The position numbers and the translations under genes are program-made. Source: Hippopus hippopus (taxonomy: Eukaryota > Mollusca > Bivalvia > Cardiida > Cardiidae). Taken from it: 64,000 nt of DNA. Location of the stretch: positions 32,821,627 to 32,885,626 of the forward strand of contig OX328097.1 of the NCBI GenBank assembly GCA_946811185.2, given 5' to 3'. The stretch's first letter is position 1. Every line of letters starts with the position of its first letter. Below are positions 22,213-32,150 of this stretch, in pieces. The notes below the pieces were generated by a model that was not told the DNA's origin, ran no database searches, and saw only the letters and a program-made list of their open reading frames with translations.

Positions 22213-23183
22213 TAAGACCATGACAGACCTTAGAGTCTAACTGTCAGGTGGTTTGGAACACATATCTCAACAGAAGTGGCATAAAACATACAGCAACACA
22301 AAATTGAGACCAAATATTGGAGAACAGATACAATATAAGAGAACATTGGACAAATCATTTAAGACTTCTAAGATTTGTATGTACGTGATGAAAGCAATAA
22401 CTACAGTAAGGTATAGAACTATATCATTTGTACAAAAAACAATTTCAGGGCCTCATATTTAACTAAAATGAGGTCTTGGCGTCATGCATTTCTACAGTTG
22501 TGTTTGCTATTCTGGTCAATGTGCAAATCCGTCAGGGAAAGTTAAGCTTCAGAACAAAAAATGAAAACTAATGAAATGGGCAAAATGCTCTTTCTTGCAG
22601 AAGAAAAGTTTTAATTTTTGCTATGCAAGTTGGTAGGGTCATTTTGAAACACTATGAAAAGTTTCATAAAAATTGATATGGGTTTTTCCCAAGATATTTC
22701 AAATTTCAGGGGGTCAGTATGAACTCCAAACTACCTATATGTACAGGGAGTCTTTCAAATGGAAATTGCTTTGCACATGGCACTATCTAAAACCTGGATC
22801 AAAGTACCATACTTACTCTAAGTGACAGCACTTAAATTTTGGGAAATTGGCTATGAAATAAGAGCACCCTATTGGTGTTTTGCCTGGCCCCCAGATGTGT
22901 TAATTAGGTGAAATATGGTGTGCTATTTTCGATCAAATGATATTGGTGATACACCCACAGAAATAACCAATAAGAGCTTTCCAACTATTTACCAGTCATT
23001 AGTTGGCTGCACTTTATTATTCAAAAATGTGAATTTGAGAACAAATTCTATTTATCAAATTTACACCTTACAAAAAACATGTGCTAATTCGGTCTGGAGA
23101 TAAGATTTCTGATGTGCAAAAGATGAAAAACGTGTGCAACTGACACAAGGGAACACTCTAGAAGGAACCCTGCAGCACATTTG
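22213..23183. other. Unassigned stretch, probable old repeat
   Basis: Contains phrases seen in core arrays (AAAAGTTTCATAAAAATTGA, 22658) but no periodicity. An exon completing the NHR gene could be hidden here; none has convincing splice sites. Confidence 0.35.
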
Positions 23184-23187
23184 CTTA

Positions 23188-23406
23188 ATCTTTTACCACC
23201 AGGTCCAAACTTATAATTACCCTGAAAGAGAAGGCTTATGAAAACATTGTGGGAAAAATACAAAATGCTTGTAACCAGCATTTTCTCCTTTTCCCACAAT
23301 GTTTTCTGCCCTAACTTAAACGGAAAAATATAATGTTAGCAACATATAATTTGTCATCTGCAGATACCTTCAATTTTTTACAGTCCAAAATTTTGCTGTT
23401 TGGTGA
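23188..23406. mobile_element. TTAA-type palindromic MITE (family M1), diverged
   Basis: Ends AATCTTTTACCACCAGG and TGTTTGGTGAAG. Central hairpin AAAATGCTTGTAACCAGCATTTTCTC is shared with the family. No intact TTAA. Confidence 0.7.
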
Positions 23407-23503
23407 AGCATTACACATGTGTAAGGTAAGTAAATTCACAATGGCAGTATTACACTGAATGTAAGGGTAGATATGTGATGAATATTAAGACAATTTACTA
23501 TTC

Positions 23504-23641
23504 AACCCTTTACCAAACAAGCCCAAATTTTAACCTTTTACCACACAAGTTTTAACGAGTCTGAGATAGAAGACATTTAATTTGTCGTCTGCAAAAGCTT
23601 TCAATTTGGACTAATCTAAAACTTTGTCATTTTGGCAAGAG
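23504..23641. mobile_element. M1 MITE, internally deleted
   Basis: Two termini (CCCTTTACCAAACAAGCC, CCTTTTACCACACAAG) and one arm (GTCGTCTGCAAAAGCTTTC) remain; the central hairpin is lost. It abuts the next MITE. Confidence 0.55.
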
Positions 23642-23645
23642 TTAA

Positions 23646-23866
23646 CTCTTTACCAAAGGACAAAGTTTCAGACTAGTCCAAATTAAAAGCATTTACAAAA
23701 GACAAACTAAACATGACTCAAAAATTGGAATTCATTTTGGGAAGGTTAGAAAACATGTTGGGTAAATGAGAAAATGCTGGTTACCAGCATTTTCTCCTTT
23801 TCTCACAATGTTTTCAAAAGTCCTCTCTATCAGGGTTTTTAAAAGTCGGGATTGTGTGATAAAGAG
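23646..23866. mobile_element. TTAA-type palindromic MITE (family M1), complete
   Basis: Exactly 221 bp between TTAA at 23642-23645 and 23867-23870. Ends CTCTTTACCAAAGG and GTGATAAAGAG. Central hairpin GAGAAAATGCTGGTTACCAG pairs with its mirror copy. It lies 24 bp from an exon end (23891), inside the intron. Confidence 0.88.
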
Positions 23867-23890
23867 TTAAATAGTCTGCACAGTACTAAC

Positions 23891-23977
23891 CTTTGGTATA
23901 TTAGAAGCTGCCACACGAAGGTTTTCTCCGTTCAAATAGGCATCTTGACATCTTCTTTTTCCTTGTGTATTCCCAAC
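23891..23977 (-). CDS. Exon completing a Neuralized homology repeat (NHR)
   Basis: An 87-bp minus-strand exon of 29 codons, phase 0 at both ends. It lies between an acceptor (TTTCTTGTATTATAG, exon from 23977) and a donor (AAG then GTTAGT, exon to 23891). The peptide starts VGNTQGKRRC, then AYLNGENLRVAASNIP. This fits the end of an NHR domain, where VGV...G.LH.YLNG.D.G.AA.NIP is the usual pattern. It joins in phase to the exon at 27782-28134 (also phase 0) and continues that domain without gap. The typical LH before the YLNG turn is replaced by Gln-Asp-Ala. NHR domains occur in Neuralized-type E3 adaptor proteins and bind protein partners; the exact orthologue is not known. The next exon downstream was not found. 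Confidence 0.8.
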
Positions 23978-24114
23978 CTATAATACAAGAAATAAGATTT
24001 CAAACATACTCAATATTTCTTTATGAAAAATACCTTATTTGCACCTCTGCTGCACATATACTTTACCAGATAACGACAACACTGTTTTCATCCATCTTAA
24101 AAAAACACTCACAA

Positions 24115-24288
24115 AAAAACAACTTAGTTATAGCTCAAAAGACAAAATTGTCTAGTCAAGATTGGAAACATGATTGGAAAAGGAAAGTAAATGTTAGTTA
24201 CCTACATTTTCACTTTTTCATACAATGTTTTCAAAAGCATACTTCCTCTGGGTGGTCAAAACATAGGATCTCTGTGTAAAAGCTTGTT
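24115..24288. mobile_element. M1 MITE, decayed
   Basis: The hairpin is recognisable (AAAGTAAATGTTAGTTACCTACATTTTCACTTTTTC), with the right-end trace GTGTAAAAGCTTGTTA. The left end is not clear. Confidence 0.5.
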
Positions 24289-24358
24289 AGTATAATGTCC
24301 AGTCTATAGAAGAGTCTATAAATGGCATATTGAAGAACAACATTCAGAATAACATTAA

Positions 24359-24574
24359 CCCTTTACAATACAATCCTGAGTTTAAACAACCTTGAAAAAG
24401 ATGTATTTTAAAAATATTGTGGTAAAAGGAGAAAATGCTGGTTACCAGCGTTTTCTCCTTATACCACTATTTTTTCTTTACTCTATCAAAGGTAACTCCC
24501 ATTATTTGAGCTACAGTTAAATTTGTCGTCTGCAAGTGCTTTCAATTTGGGCATGTCTCAAATTTGTCAAAACA
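24359..24574. mobile_element. TTAA-type palindromic MITE (family M1)
   Basis: TTAA at 24355-24358 followed by CCCTTTACAATAC. Hairpin GAGAAAATGCTGGTTACCAG pairs with CGTTTTCTCC. The right end is lost where the left arm of the next element (24580) begins. Confidence 0.75.
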
Positions 24575-24579
24575 AGAGG

Positions 24580-26938
24580 GCCATGATGGCCCTGTATCGC
24601 TCCACTGGCTTTTTAACCCTTTACCATACAAGTCGAAAAGTTAATGACCTTTAAAGAGAAGGCTTTTGAAAACATTGTGGGAAAAGGACATGTTATCAGC
24701 CAGTATTTTCTCCTTTTCCAATAATGTTTCTTATCCTATCAAAGACAGAAATAATCATTTAGGTTACATTCAATTTGTCTTGCGCAATGGCTTTTAACTT
24801 GGTCCAGTCAAAAAATTTGTTGTTTCTTAGACAGTAAAATTAACATATCATGCACTTAATTGGCATTGACAGAGACATACAGCATAAAAAGTCTGTATGG
24901 TACTAAACTTACTTGGAAAACATAACCTCCCCCCAGCCCAACAAAAAAAGGGCATATCTTTTTAAGTGCAAAGATTGGATCAGTGAATACAAGCAGGTTT
25001 TATTCACTGGTATGAAAGGTAAAGTTTTGGAAAGAAAGCTGAATGACAGAAACCTTACTTTAAGTTAAATATTCGACTCATGTGAGCATAACTACTAGCA
25101 TCAAAGTTTTTGAAGGAATCAAATTCTTTCAAGAAATTCTAAAGAGGACCATGGCAGGATCACTTCTGTGAAGTTTCATCAAATTTGGGTGGGTAGTTTC
25201 AGAGAACATGATGTTTGAAATAAAAGTTGATGCACGCATGCATGCATGGACAGATGCACAACGGACACCTGGCCATGACATAAGAAACTAGCAAATTTCA
25301 AATGTGGACTTTGTTGAGTATACGATACTAAGTCATCAAATGGCTGCTTTTCCTGAACGGTTTACTAGATTTTCTTTACTTTTAATAGAGTTCAATCCCT
25401 TGATGAACCAAACAATCTTTGCAAGTTTCAAAAGAATTGGATCAACACTGTGAACTTTATTGCCTAAACTAAAATTGGAAATTTTCAACTTTGAATGGCT
25501 ACTTTTCCCATACCGATTGTTGGATTTTTTTCAAAATCGATAGGGTTCAAGCTGTTTATGATACAAAGCAACTGTGCAAGTTTCATGAAAATCTGACCAC
25601 AAATGCTGACTACATTGCGTAAACAAGAAATGGAAATTTTCAACTTTAAATGACTACTTCTCCCATTCTGATTGTCAGATTTTTTTCAAAATAAATAGGG
25701 TTCAAGCTGTTGATGAGACAAAGCAACTGTGAAAATCCATCCACAAATGCTGACTTCATCGAGTAAACAAGATATGGAAATTTTTCAACTTGAAATGATT
25801 ACTTTTCCCCTACTGTTTGTTGGATTTTGTTCAAAATCAATAGGGTTGAAGTTATTGATGAGATAAACAAACTCTGCAAGTTTCACAAAAATCTGATTAT
25901 CATGTAAACAAGAAATGGAAATGTTTTTCTTGAAATAGCTACTTTTCCGATATTGTTTGTTGGATTTTTTTCAAAATAATAGGATTGAAGCTATTGATAA
26001 GATAAACAAACTGTACAAGTTTCATGAAAATCCAACCACAAATGCTGACACCATCGCATAAACAAGAAATGAAGTTTTCAACTTGAAATGGCTTCTTTCC
26101 CCATACTGTTTGTTGCATTTTTTTTAAAATCAATAGGGTTGAAGCTATTGATGAGATAAACAAACTGAGCAAGTTTCACAAAAATCTGATTATAAATGCA
26201 GACTTTATCATGTAAACAAGAAATAGAAATTTTCAACTTGAAATGGCTACTTTTCCCATATTGTTTGTCGATTTTTTTTCAAAATCAATAGGGTTGAAGC
26301 TATTGATAAGATTAACAATCTGTGCAAGTTTCACGAAAATCTGACCAGAAATGCAGACTTTATCGCGTAAACAAGAAATGGAAATTTTCAACTTGAAATG
26401 GCTACTTTTCCTATACTGTTTGTTGGATTTTTTTCAAAACCAATAGGGTTGAAGCTATTGATGAGATAAACAAACTGTGCAAGTTTCACGAAAATCTGGC
26501 CGCAAATGCAGACTTTATCGCGTAAACAAGAAATGGAAATTTTCAACTTGAAATGGCTACTTTTCCCATACTGTTTGTTGGATTTTTTTCAAAATCAATA
26601 GGGTTCAAGCTATTGATGAGATAAACAAACTGTGCAAGTTTCACAAAAATCTGGCTGCAAATGCAGACTTTTTCGCTTAAACAAGAAATGGAAATTTTCA
26701 ACTTGAAATGACTACTTTTCCCATACTGTTTGTTGGATTTTTTTCAAAATCAATAGGGTTGAAGTTATTGATGAGATAAACAAACTGTGCAAGTTTCACG
26801 AAAATCTGACAACAAATGCAGATTTTATCGCGTAAACAAGAAAAAGAGTAACGTACGGATGGACAGACAGACGGACGGATGGACGACGGAAACCATACCA
26901 TGACATAAGCTCTGCTGGCTTTCAGCCAGTAGAGCTAA
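24580..26938 (+). mobile_element. Helitron/pearl-like composite element, split by a MITE
   Basis: The left arm starts ACAAGAGGGCCATGATGGCCCT (palindromic), immediately followed by the TTAA-flanked MITE at 24617. The element resumes with decayed core of the 'GTAGAGGTCCA' type ending CATGCATGGACAGATGCAC (to ~25285). About ten ~150-bp units of the 'GGCTACTTTTCCC' core follow, then GACGG microsatellite (26858-26885) and a right hairpin ending CTAA at 26935-26938. It may be two elements fused rather than one. Confidence 0.7.
24617..24839. mobile_element. TTAA-type MITE (family M1) inserted in a Helitron-like left arm
   Basis: Flanked by TTAA at 24613-24616 and 24840-24843. Left end CCCTTTACCATAC; central hairpin partly decayed. 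The insertion lies 25-35 bp inside the left arm of the element at 24580. Confidence 0.82.
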
Positions 26939-26971
26939 AAACATTGATATTATTATCTAGTGCAGTTTTAA

Positions 26972-27475
26972 ATCTTTACCAAACAAAAAAATTTCAGACA
27001 CTTTAAAATTGAAAGCATTTGCAGACGACAGATTTGAATATATTACAAATGAGCTGAAGTTCTGTGACAGGGTGGAAAACACCGTGAGAAAAAGAGAAAA
27101 TGCTGGTTACCAGCATTTTTTCCCTTTCAAACATTGTTTTTGAATTCCCTCTTTTCCAGGTTTCGTTTACTTAATGAATTGATTGTATGGTTTTCAACAT
27201 TATTTCAGTTATATCGTGGTGGCCAGGGCACCTATCCATGCTTTCCTGGAGTTTCTGTTACCAGTACTCCACACAAGCCACTTGCTACTTTCCCACATAA
27301 CCATGTTCAAATCAATGGTAAGTGTTGAGAGAGGAATATATCCTGTCGCAATGACTATCATCAATCCTCAGGAAAAAAAAATTGGTCGGGCCCAGGATCG
27401 AACCAGGGACCTCCCATTCTCAAGTCCTGTATGCTACCAGGGCTCTGCAGGGTAATTTAAACTCGGGAATTTGTG
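26972..27475. mobile_element. M1 MITE interrupted by a SINE
   Basis: The left part (AAATCTTTACCAAAC ... GAAAGCATTTGCAGACGAC ... hairpin AAAATGCTGGTTACCAGCATTTT) runs to about 27170. After the SINE the expected right end resumes at 27448 with TTTAAACTCGGGAATTTGTG and TTAAAGGATTAAA. Confidence 0.7.
27178..27446 (-). mobile_element. tRNA-derived SINE (family S1) inside a MITE
   Basis: Minus orientation: the tail starts at GATTGATTGTATGG, then the body (CACCTATCCATGCTTTCCTGGAG), then the tRNA-like head near 27385-27446. No clear target-site duplication. The ORFs over it are shadows. Confidence 0.8.
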
Positions 27476-27514
27476 TTAAAGGATTAAATGATAACCCACC
27501 CCCCCATCTGTCTT

Positions 27515-27712
27515 TCAACTCTTTCACTATCAAATATCATATAAATGTCATTACTTGAAGTCAAATAGAGAAAGGTGTATATCCAAAATCAAAATATCTC
27601 ATCTGTGCAGTCTGATCTTGCTATACATCATCCACAAAAGGCTACAGGGGATTTTGATCTTGAAACAAGACAATCCACAGAAGCAACAAATGTTGGTGAA
27701 AGGGTTCAACTC
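27515..27712. mobile_element. M2-type MITE, decayed
   Basis: Ends AACTCTTTCACTATC and GGTGAAAGGGTTCAA are inverted. One arm of the M2 core remains (TGCAGTCTGATCTTGCTATAC). About 195 bp. Confidence 0.6.
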
Positions 27713-27781
27713 TATATCAACTAAGTTATAATAACATTAATAATGATATGATAATAAGACACAATATCAATAGAAAATCAC

Positions 27782-28134
27782 CTCTTTTCTTTCTGATGAT
27801 GTTCCATAGTTCTCTTTGATGGTAACTCCACATTTTTTAACTTCTGATTCCATAACAATCCATGTAGGTTTTGTTGTAAGTTCTAAAGAGGACAAAGCAC
27901 AAATTGTTGAATGTGTCGGGTCTAAAATAGCCATCGATGTCAGCCCAATGCACAGGGAACCAGACCAAAGTTTCAATTTCTTTTTTATGTTTATTTCGAA
28001 GAGTTCATCTTTTCTGAGAGGATCTGAACTAAACACAATTTCTTGATTGACGTTCTGTACACAGGTTGCCATAGATCTATTTGGTACTATCTGTATGTCT
28101 TTACCACAGCACCGACTTAACCTGTGTGTGATGT
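27782..28134 (-). CDS. Exon of an NHR-domain (Neuralized-like) protein
   Basis: A 353-bp minus-strand exon: two bases, then 117 codons. The acceptor is TCATTTCTATGTTTCAG (exon from 28134, phase 1) and the donor GAG then GTGATT (exon to 27782, phase 0). The peptide fits a Neuralized homology repeat: CCGKDIQI near the start, IVFSSDPLRKDELFEI, WSGSLCIGLTS about midway, then TWIVMESEV and KENYGTS near the end. The C-terminal part of the domain continues in phase in exon 23891-23977, giving about 146 residues against a usual ~155. NHR proteins (Neuralized, NEURL family) act as adaptors, often with a RING finger, in ubiquitylation of Notch ligands and other targets; neither RING nor SOCS box is seen in the window, so the subfamily is open. 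The domain is diverged from the consensus. Confidence 0.85.
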
Positions 28135-28187
28135 CTGAAACATAGAAATGAGACAAGCTCTCTGAAAAGGGGGTTTAGTGCATCTGC

Positions 28188-28640
28188 AACACAAGGGACA
28201 TTGGCCCTACAGCACTCACCTGAGTAAACGCATCTAGGATTGACAGTTTGAGACATCCTAGTTGTGATACTAAAACTCATTGAGTGTTGGTAACCTACTT
28301 ACTGATCCAACACGATCAAATTTCGAACTTGTTTCAGACATTATCAAGGCATTTAGGTCAAACTTCATGAGTGTCATACTTAAAATATGGCCTCCTGAGT
28401 GCACAACATTTTTTTCTAAGGTTTGACCAGGTGACCTCCTGGACCAAAAGTGACCGAATTTAAGACTTGGCTGAGACACCATCAAGACCAAGTTTCATGA
28501 GTATCAGACTGAACATGTGGCCTCTAGAGTGCTCACAAGGTTTTTCTAAGATTTACACCCAATTGACTTATTTTCAAGAGCATCGGGCTAATAATGTAGC
28601 TTCTACAGTGCACACAAGGTTTTTCTAGGAACTACTTTAA
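28188..28640 (+). mobile_element. Helitron/pearl-like element, truncated
   Basis: The left arm (ACAAGGGACATTGGCCCT ... CACTCACCTGAG) is followed by three units of the 'GTGGCCTCTAGAGTG' core. It ends after GTTTTTCTAGGAAC without microsatellite or right hairpin. Confidence 0.65.
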
Positions 28641-29020
28641 CAGAGAAAAAAAAAAAAGATATAAAATGATACAGAAAAGTAAATTTAATTCTATGGTTCT
28701 GTAACTTTTTGTTTTACCGAAACCTCCAATTCATTTAAAATATGGGCTGAATCTTCTCACAAGTAGGATAAAAGTAACACAACTTTAACCTATGATATAT
28801 GGCCACAATAGAACACGCTAATGATCATTCTTTCTGCAAAACTTCTATGAAAGGTAACGGTTACCACCGGTATAATGTTTCTAAAAGTAATTCTATTCCT
28901 TCAGATATTTCGCTAAAAATTCTATAAAACACTGTGGGCCAAATCTTCTAAATCTCAGGGCTGAATCTTTTGAAAATCGCTGGTTGGCGTAGGGCCGAAT
29001 CTTCTTGGGTTCGAATCTTC
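28641..29020. other. Unassigned stretch
   Basis: Contains several near-repeats of CGAATCTTCT (28945-29020) but nothing that I can name. Confidence 0.4.
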
Positions 29021-29021
29021 T

Positions 29022-29212
29022 GACATTGATGTTTCCCCACGTTCTTTCCAAGCCACTGACTGCTTTTCTCATGCATCAGAGGCGAGAGGGGGAAAATCGC
29101 TGGAAAGAAAGTGGCACAAAGAAAGTTTGCCTCAACCCAGTATCACACCAGCAACCACCTGGTCACGAGTCAGATATGTTAACCACTGAGCAACCCTACA
29201 GGGCCGTTTGGG
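29022..29212 (-). mobile_element. SINE fragment with tRNA-like head
   Basis: TTCTTTCCAAGCCACTGAC matches the S1 body landmark (minus orientation). The end (TTAACCACTGAGCAACCCTAC) has tRNA-like A-box character in reverse. Decayed. Confidence 0.55.
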
Positions 29213-29544
29213 ACGGAAAAGCCCGACCCTTCCTCGTCAACAGTGTGCAATTTGTCTTCTTTCACGATGTTTTTAATTTTATGCTGCTTTCAATTTGAGT
29301 TTAATCCATAAGAACAATAACATTCAAAACATATGTAGATCTAGGTCTATAAGAGCAACATCTTTCAGAAGTAATCGGAGGGGTCGAGGGATAAGCATGG
29401 TGTGTGCTCGAGTCGGAAAAGTGGAGGAAGACAGTAACATAACCAATGATTATTTGCAGTTAACGTGCTACTTTGCAATTAACGTAATACCTTGGACACT
29501 CTGGAATGCAGGCTTTCACTATTACAAGGAATTCAGAGACTTAC

Positions 29545-29650
29545 TTTTTATTTTTTCATCGGTTCAAGATGGCTTCCCGTTTGTCCCGCTGCTCCACCCG
29601 CTTTAATATTGCCCTTTCATTCTCTTCGACTAGGAGGCATTTTGATTGGT
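29545..29650 (-). promoter_or_regulatory. Candidate promoter and non-coding first exon of the NHR gene
   Basis: On the minus strand: a CCAAT box (29645-29649, in CAACCAATCAAA), a YY1-type GCCATCTTG (29565-29573), and a strong donor (AAAAA then GTAAGT, exon end 29545). The nearest ATG is followed two codons later by TAA, so the exon would be untranslated. It lies 1.4 kb upstream of the NHR exon on the same strand. No TATA box. Linking it to the NHR gene is inference. Confidence 0.4.
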
Positions 29651-29759
29651 TGACCTAACACGTGAAATGAGGGTAAAATTATCAAAGATCTGATAGTCCT
29701 AACTTGGCGTGTGGCAGCGAAGTACCAAAGGTAATGGTTGCGTGAGTGAATAATGGAAA

Positions 29760-30007
29760 CACATAGTTCAAATTTTTCAATGACGCAACGGACACACTTT
29801 CTTAGTAGGTGAACTTCGATTGAAAATCGTTAATTTTTTATCAAAATTGTTAAAACCTTGGTAAGCCCCTTTTAATTGCCTAAACCATTCTTGAGTTTAT
29901 AAGCCAAGAAAATTCTGTCCGATAAATTCACACGGAACTTGCCTGTTGTCAGTCTTACTGGATTGACAAGGGTTTTTTTTTTTTTTAACTTTTTTTTTTT
30001 AAACTCA

Positions 30008-30044
<37 letters not shown>

Positions 30045-31060
30045 GATCCGCTGCATATATCATATTTCATGCAATACGACCGGTCAACCTAAATTTCTTA
30101 ATTACCTTTTTGCAACCCGAAAGTGCCCAAATGAAATTCTCCATCTAACATCCGTTTTAAATTTTTACCTCTGAAAATTTTCCGGCATGTTACATTAGTC
30201 ATTATTGATGCCAAAAAGTCATGTGACCATATTGGAATAATTTGACAAGACTCAAAACTATAATTCGATCGGAAAATTTCATGACATTTTTGTTCGGTCA
30301 TTTATCATATGGCTGAACAATATTTTCAAAACATTCGTTGCTACTGAGAGTAAACGTTGCCAACCCTTTTATTATACATTCATTATTTTCAGATGTTTTA
30401 TTATAAAATAGTGTTTAAAACCATTCCTAATCTGTCCTCATAGGTGTATATAATTGATAGAAGACACCGTACTGCGTTAATTTTTCATGTTCTGGTACTC
30501 CGGTGCTGCTGTCACAAGAGAGCCAATGGCTGTCATGATACTCGTCCGTCCCTGTCATCGCGCTTTAAAAACTGAAGATAACTGCCTTAGAGCTGTTCAT
30601 TTATATTGTTTAAAACAATTCCTTCTTGTGAAGTTAAACGATTAAGTTGGGGTTAAAGTACATGATGTTTTTTCAGTTCTACATTTATGAACTGTTCTGT
30701 AGATATTGAAAGCCATGAAATAAGGGCAGGTTTTTTTCCATGCGCCAATTCAGCTTCCGGCACAAGTCTGAAGGTCGAAATATCTTGTTATCTTTGAATA
30801 GGCATGATTCGAACAGAATTTCTGGTTAAAGAGTCATTTAGAATTATTGTTTTGAGTTATACAATCGTTTTGGTAATCTGTACTCCATTTAGTTATGCGT
30901 AAACTAAAATAGTCAATTAAATCTAAGTTCTTCGAAAACTGGACAATCCACCATACAAGTGTGTGGGGAAAAAACTATAATGAAACATTAGCCACATCAT
31001 GTTTGATTTAAATACACCTTTCACATATTTCTTGCTGGCTTTTTGTTTTAGACATTTTTT
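29760..31060. other. Unassigned single-copy-like stretch
   Basis: No family landmark. A T-rich run (29970-30000), a CT microsatellite and ordinary AT-rich DNA. Short frames are not bounded by good splice sites. Confidence 0.45.
30012..30042. repeat. (CT)n microsatellite
   Basis: About 15 uninterrupted CT units. Confidence 0.97.
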
Positions 31061-31064
31061 TAAT

Positions 31065-31079
31065 GGGGGGGGGGGGGGG
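31065..31079. repeat. Poly-G run
   Basis: Fifteen consecutive G on the plus strand (C on minus). Confidence 0.97.
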
Positions 31080-31567
31080 AGGTTTAAGCAGGTGAGAAAT
31101 ATCACCCAGTCTGGGACACATAAGTGTGTAAGGAAAAAGTTTGTAAACTGAAACATAAGCCACATATTGCATGAAATACAGATTTTACAGATATTTCTGG
31201 GTTGTTTACTGTTTCACTTTTATTCTCTATGGATGGGTGCGGGTTGAGGGGGTGAGACAAATAACCGACAGTGGAACAAATAACCGCGTCTTTTACCTGT
31301 GCCTTAACCGTGGTTGTTTGGGGCAGTGTTCCCATGCCCTTTTCAGCATGGTTTTTTTTTTTTTTCACCCCCCTGGGACTGGCAAAATCTTAAAACTAGG
31401 GATACACAGTAAAAACTGGGGGAGTAAGTGTTAATTAATTCATTGAAATCAAAAATAACTTTTTTTTTGCTGGGCCGTTGTGCGTTTTCACATGCATGTA
31501 AGACAGCGTATTGTTTTACTTTCATCATCAAATGGTAGCCAAGAAAAGATATTCAGCCAGCTTTTTT

Positions 31568-31738
31568 TGAAACCTGTTTTTTTTTTACGACCTTTTTGCA
31601 GATTTCGCCGTATTGGAGATCTTTCTTAAATGTCATCTGCAGCATTCGACGTAGACGGCTTTGCTGAGGTCGGTGTCTTCCACAGTTCTGTAGTTTCGAC
31701 TGGGATGACATTGTTTTACAGTTATCGACAGACAACAC
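31568..31738 (-). CDS. Candidate coding exon (low confidence)
   Basis: A CpG-richer island at about 31600-31860 contains a minus-strand frame. From an internal Met it reads MSSQSKLQNCGRHRPQ, then a basic stretch ending KKVVKKKQ at a possible donor (CAG then GTTTCA). Basic composition and local CpG content favour a first coding exon. The phase (0) does not match the NHR exon, which needs phase 1, so it would need an intermediate exon or belong elsewhere. The plus strand is also open for 76 codons here, which weakens the call. Confidence 0.25.
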
Positions 31739-32150
31739 TAAATGACACCATTAAAGTCAGCCGCAAATATTCGTATCTGTGTGCTTTCGTCACAACTCTG
31801 CCGATTCCGTACCTACATCTAACCTCGTCCGGTTTCCATTTTGAAATGCCAATAACATGATCTTAAACATGACGGCCTCCATGTAAACATCGCTTAGCAA
31901 CGACAAAAACAACCACAGTGAAATTATTTATATCTATCGATCTGTCGATGAAAGCTCCGAATGGATTTGATAAACCACCTAAAAATTGAATGTACAAACT
32001 GTTTGTCAACGAAAATATTTTTACAAAGACAACGATAGAAAATTGTGACTCATGTATTTTTTTTAAGAGGAGTCTTACAATTTTAATCAAAGCGTTGAGA
32101 ACGCTGATGTGGCATTTGTCAAGGAAGCCACTGTGTAGAATTAATAATTT

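Larger units (their letters stand above)
23978..27781 (-). other. Intron between the two NHR exons
   Basis: Defined by donor GTGATT (27781 downward) and acceptor ATTATAG (up to 23978) on the minus strand. Its 3.8 kb are filled by three or four M1 MITEs, a long Helitron-like element (24580-26938) and a SINE inserted in a MITE. Confidence 0.7.

Noticed and set aside
29570..29660. Plus-strand ATG with an Arg/Ser-rich start resembling a mitochondrial targeting peptide (MASRLSRCSTRFN)
   Set aside because: It stops after about 28 codons with no good donor before the stop. The minus-strand promoter reading explains the same bases better.
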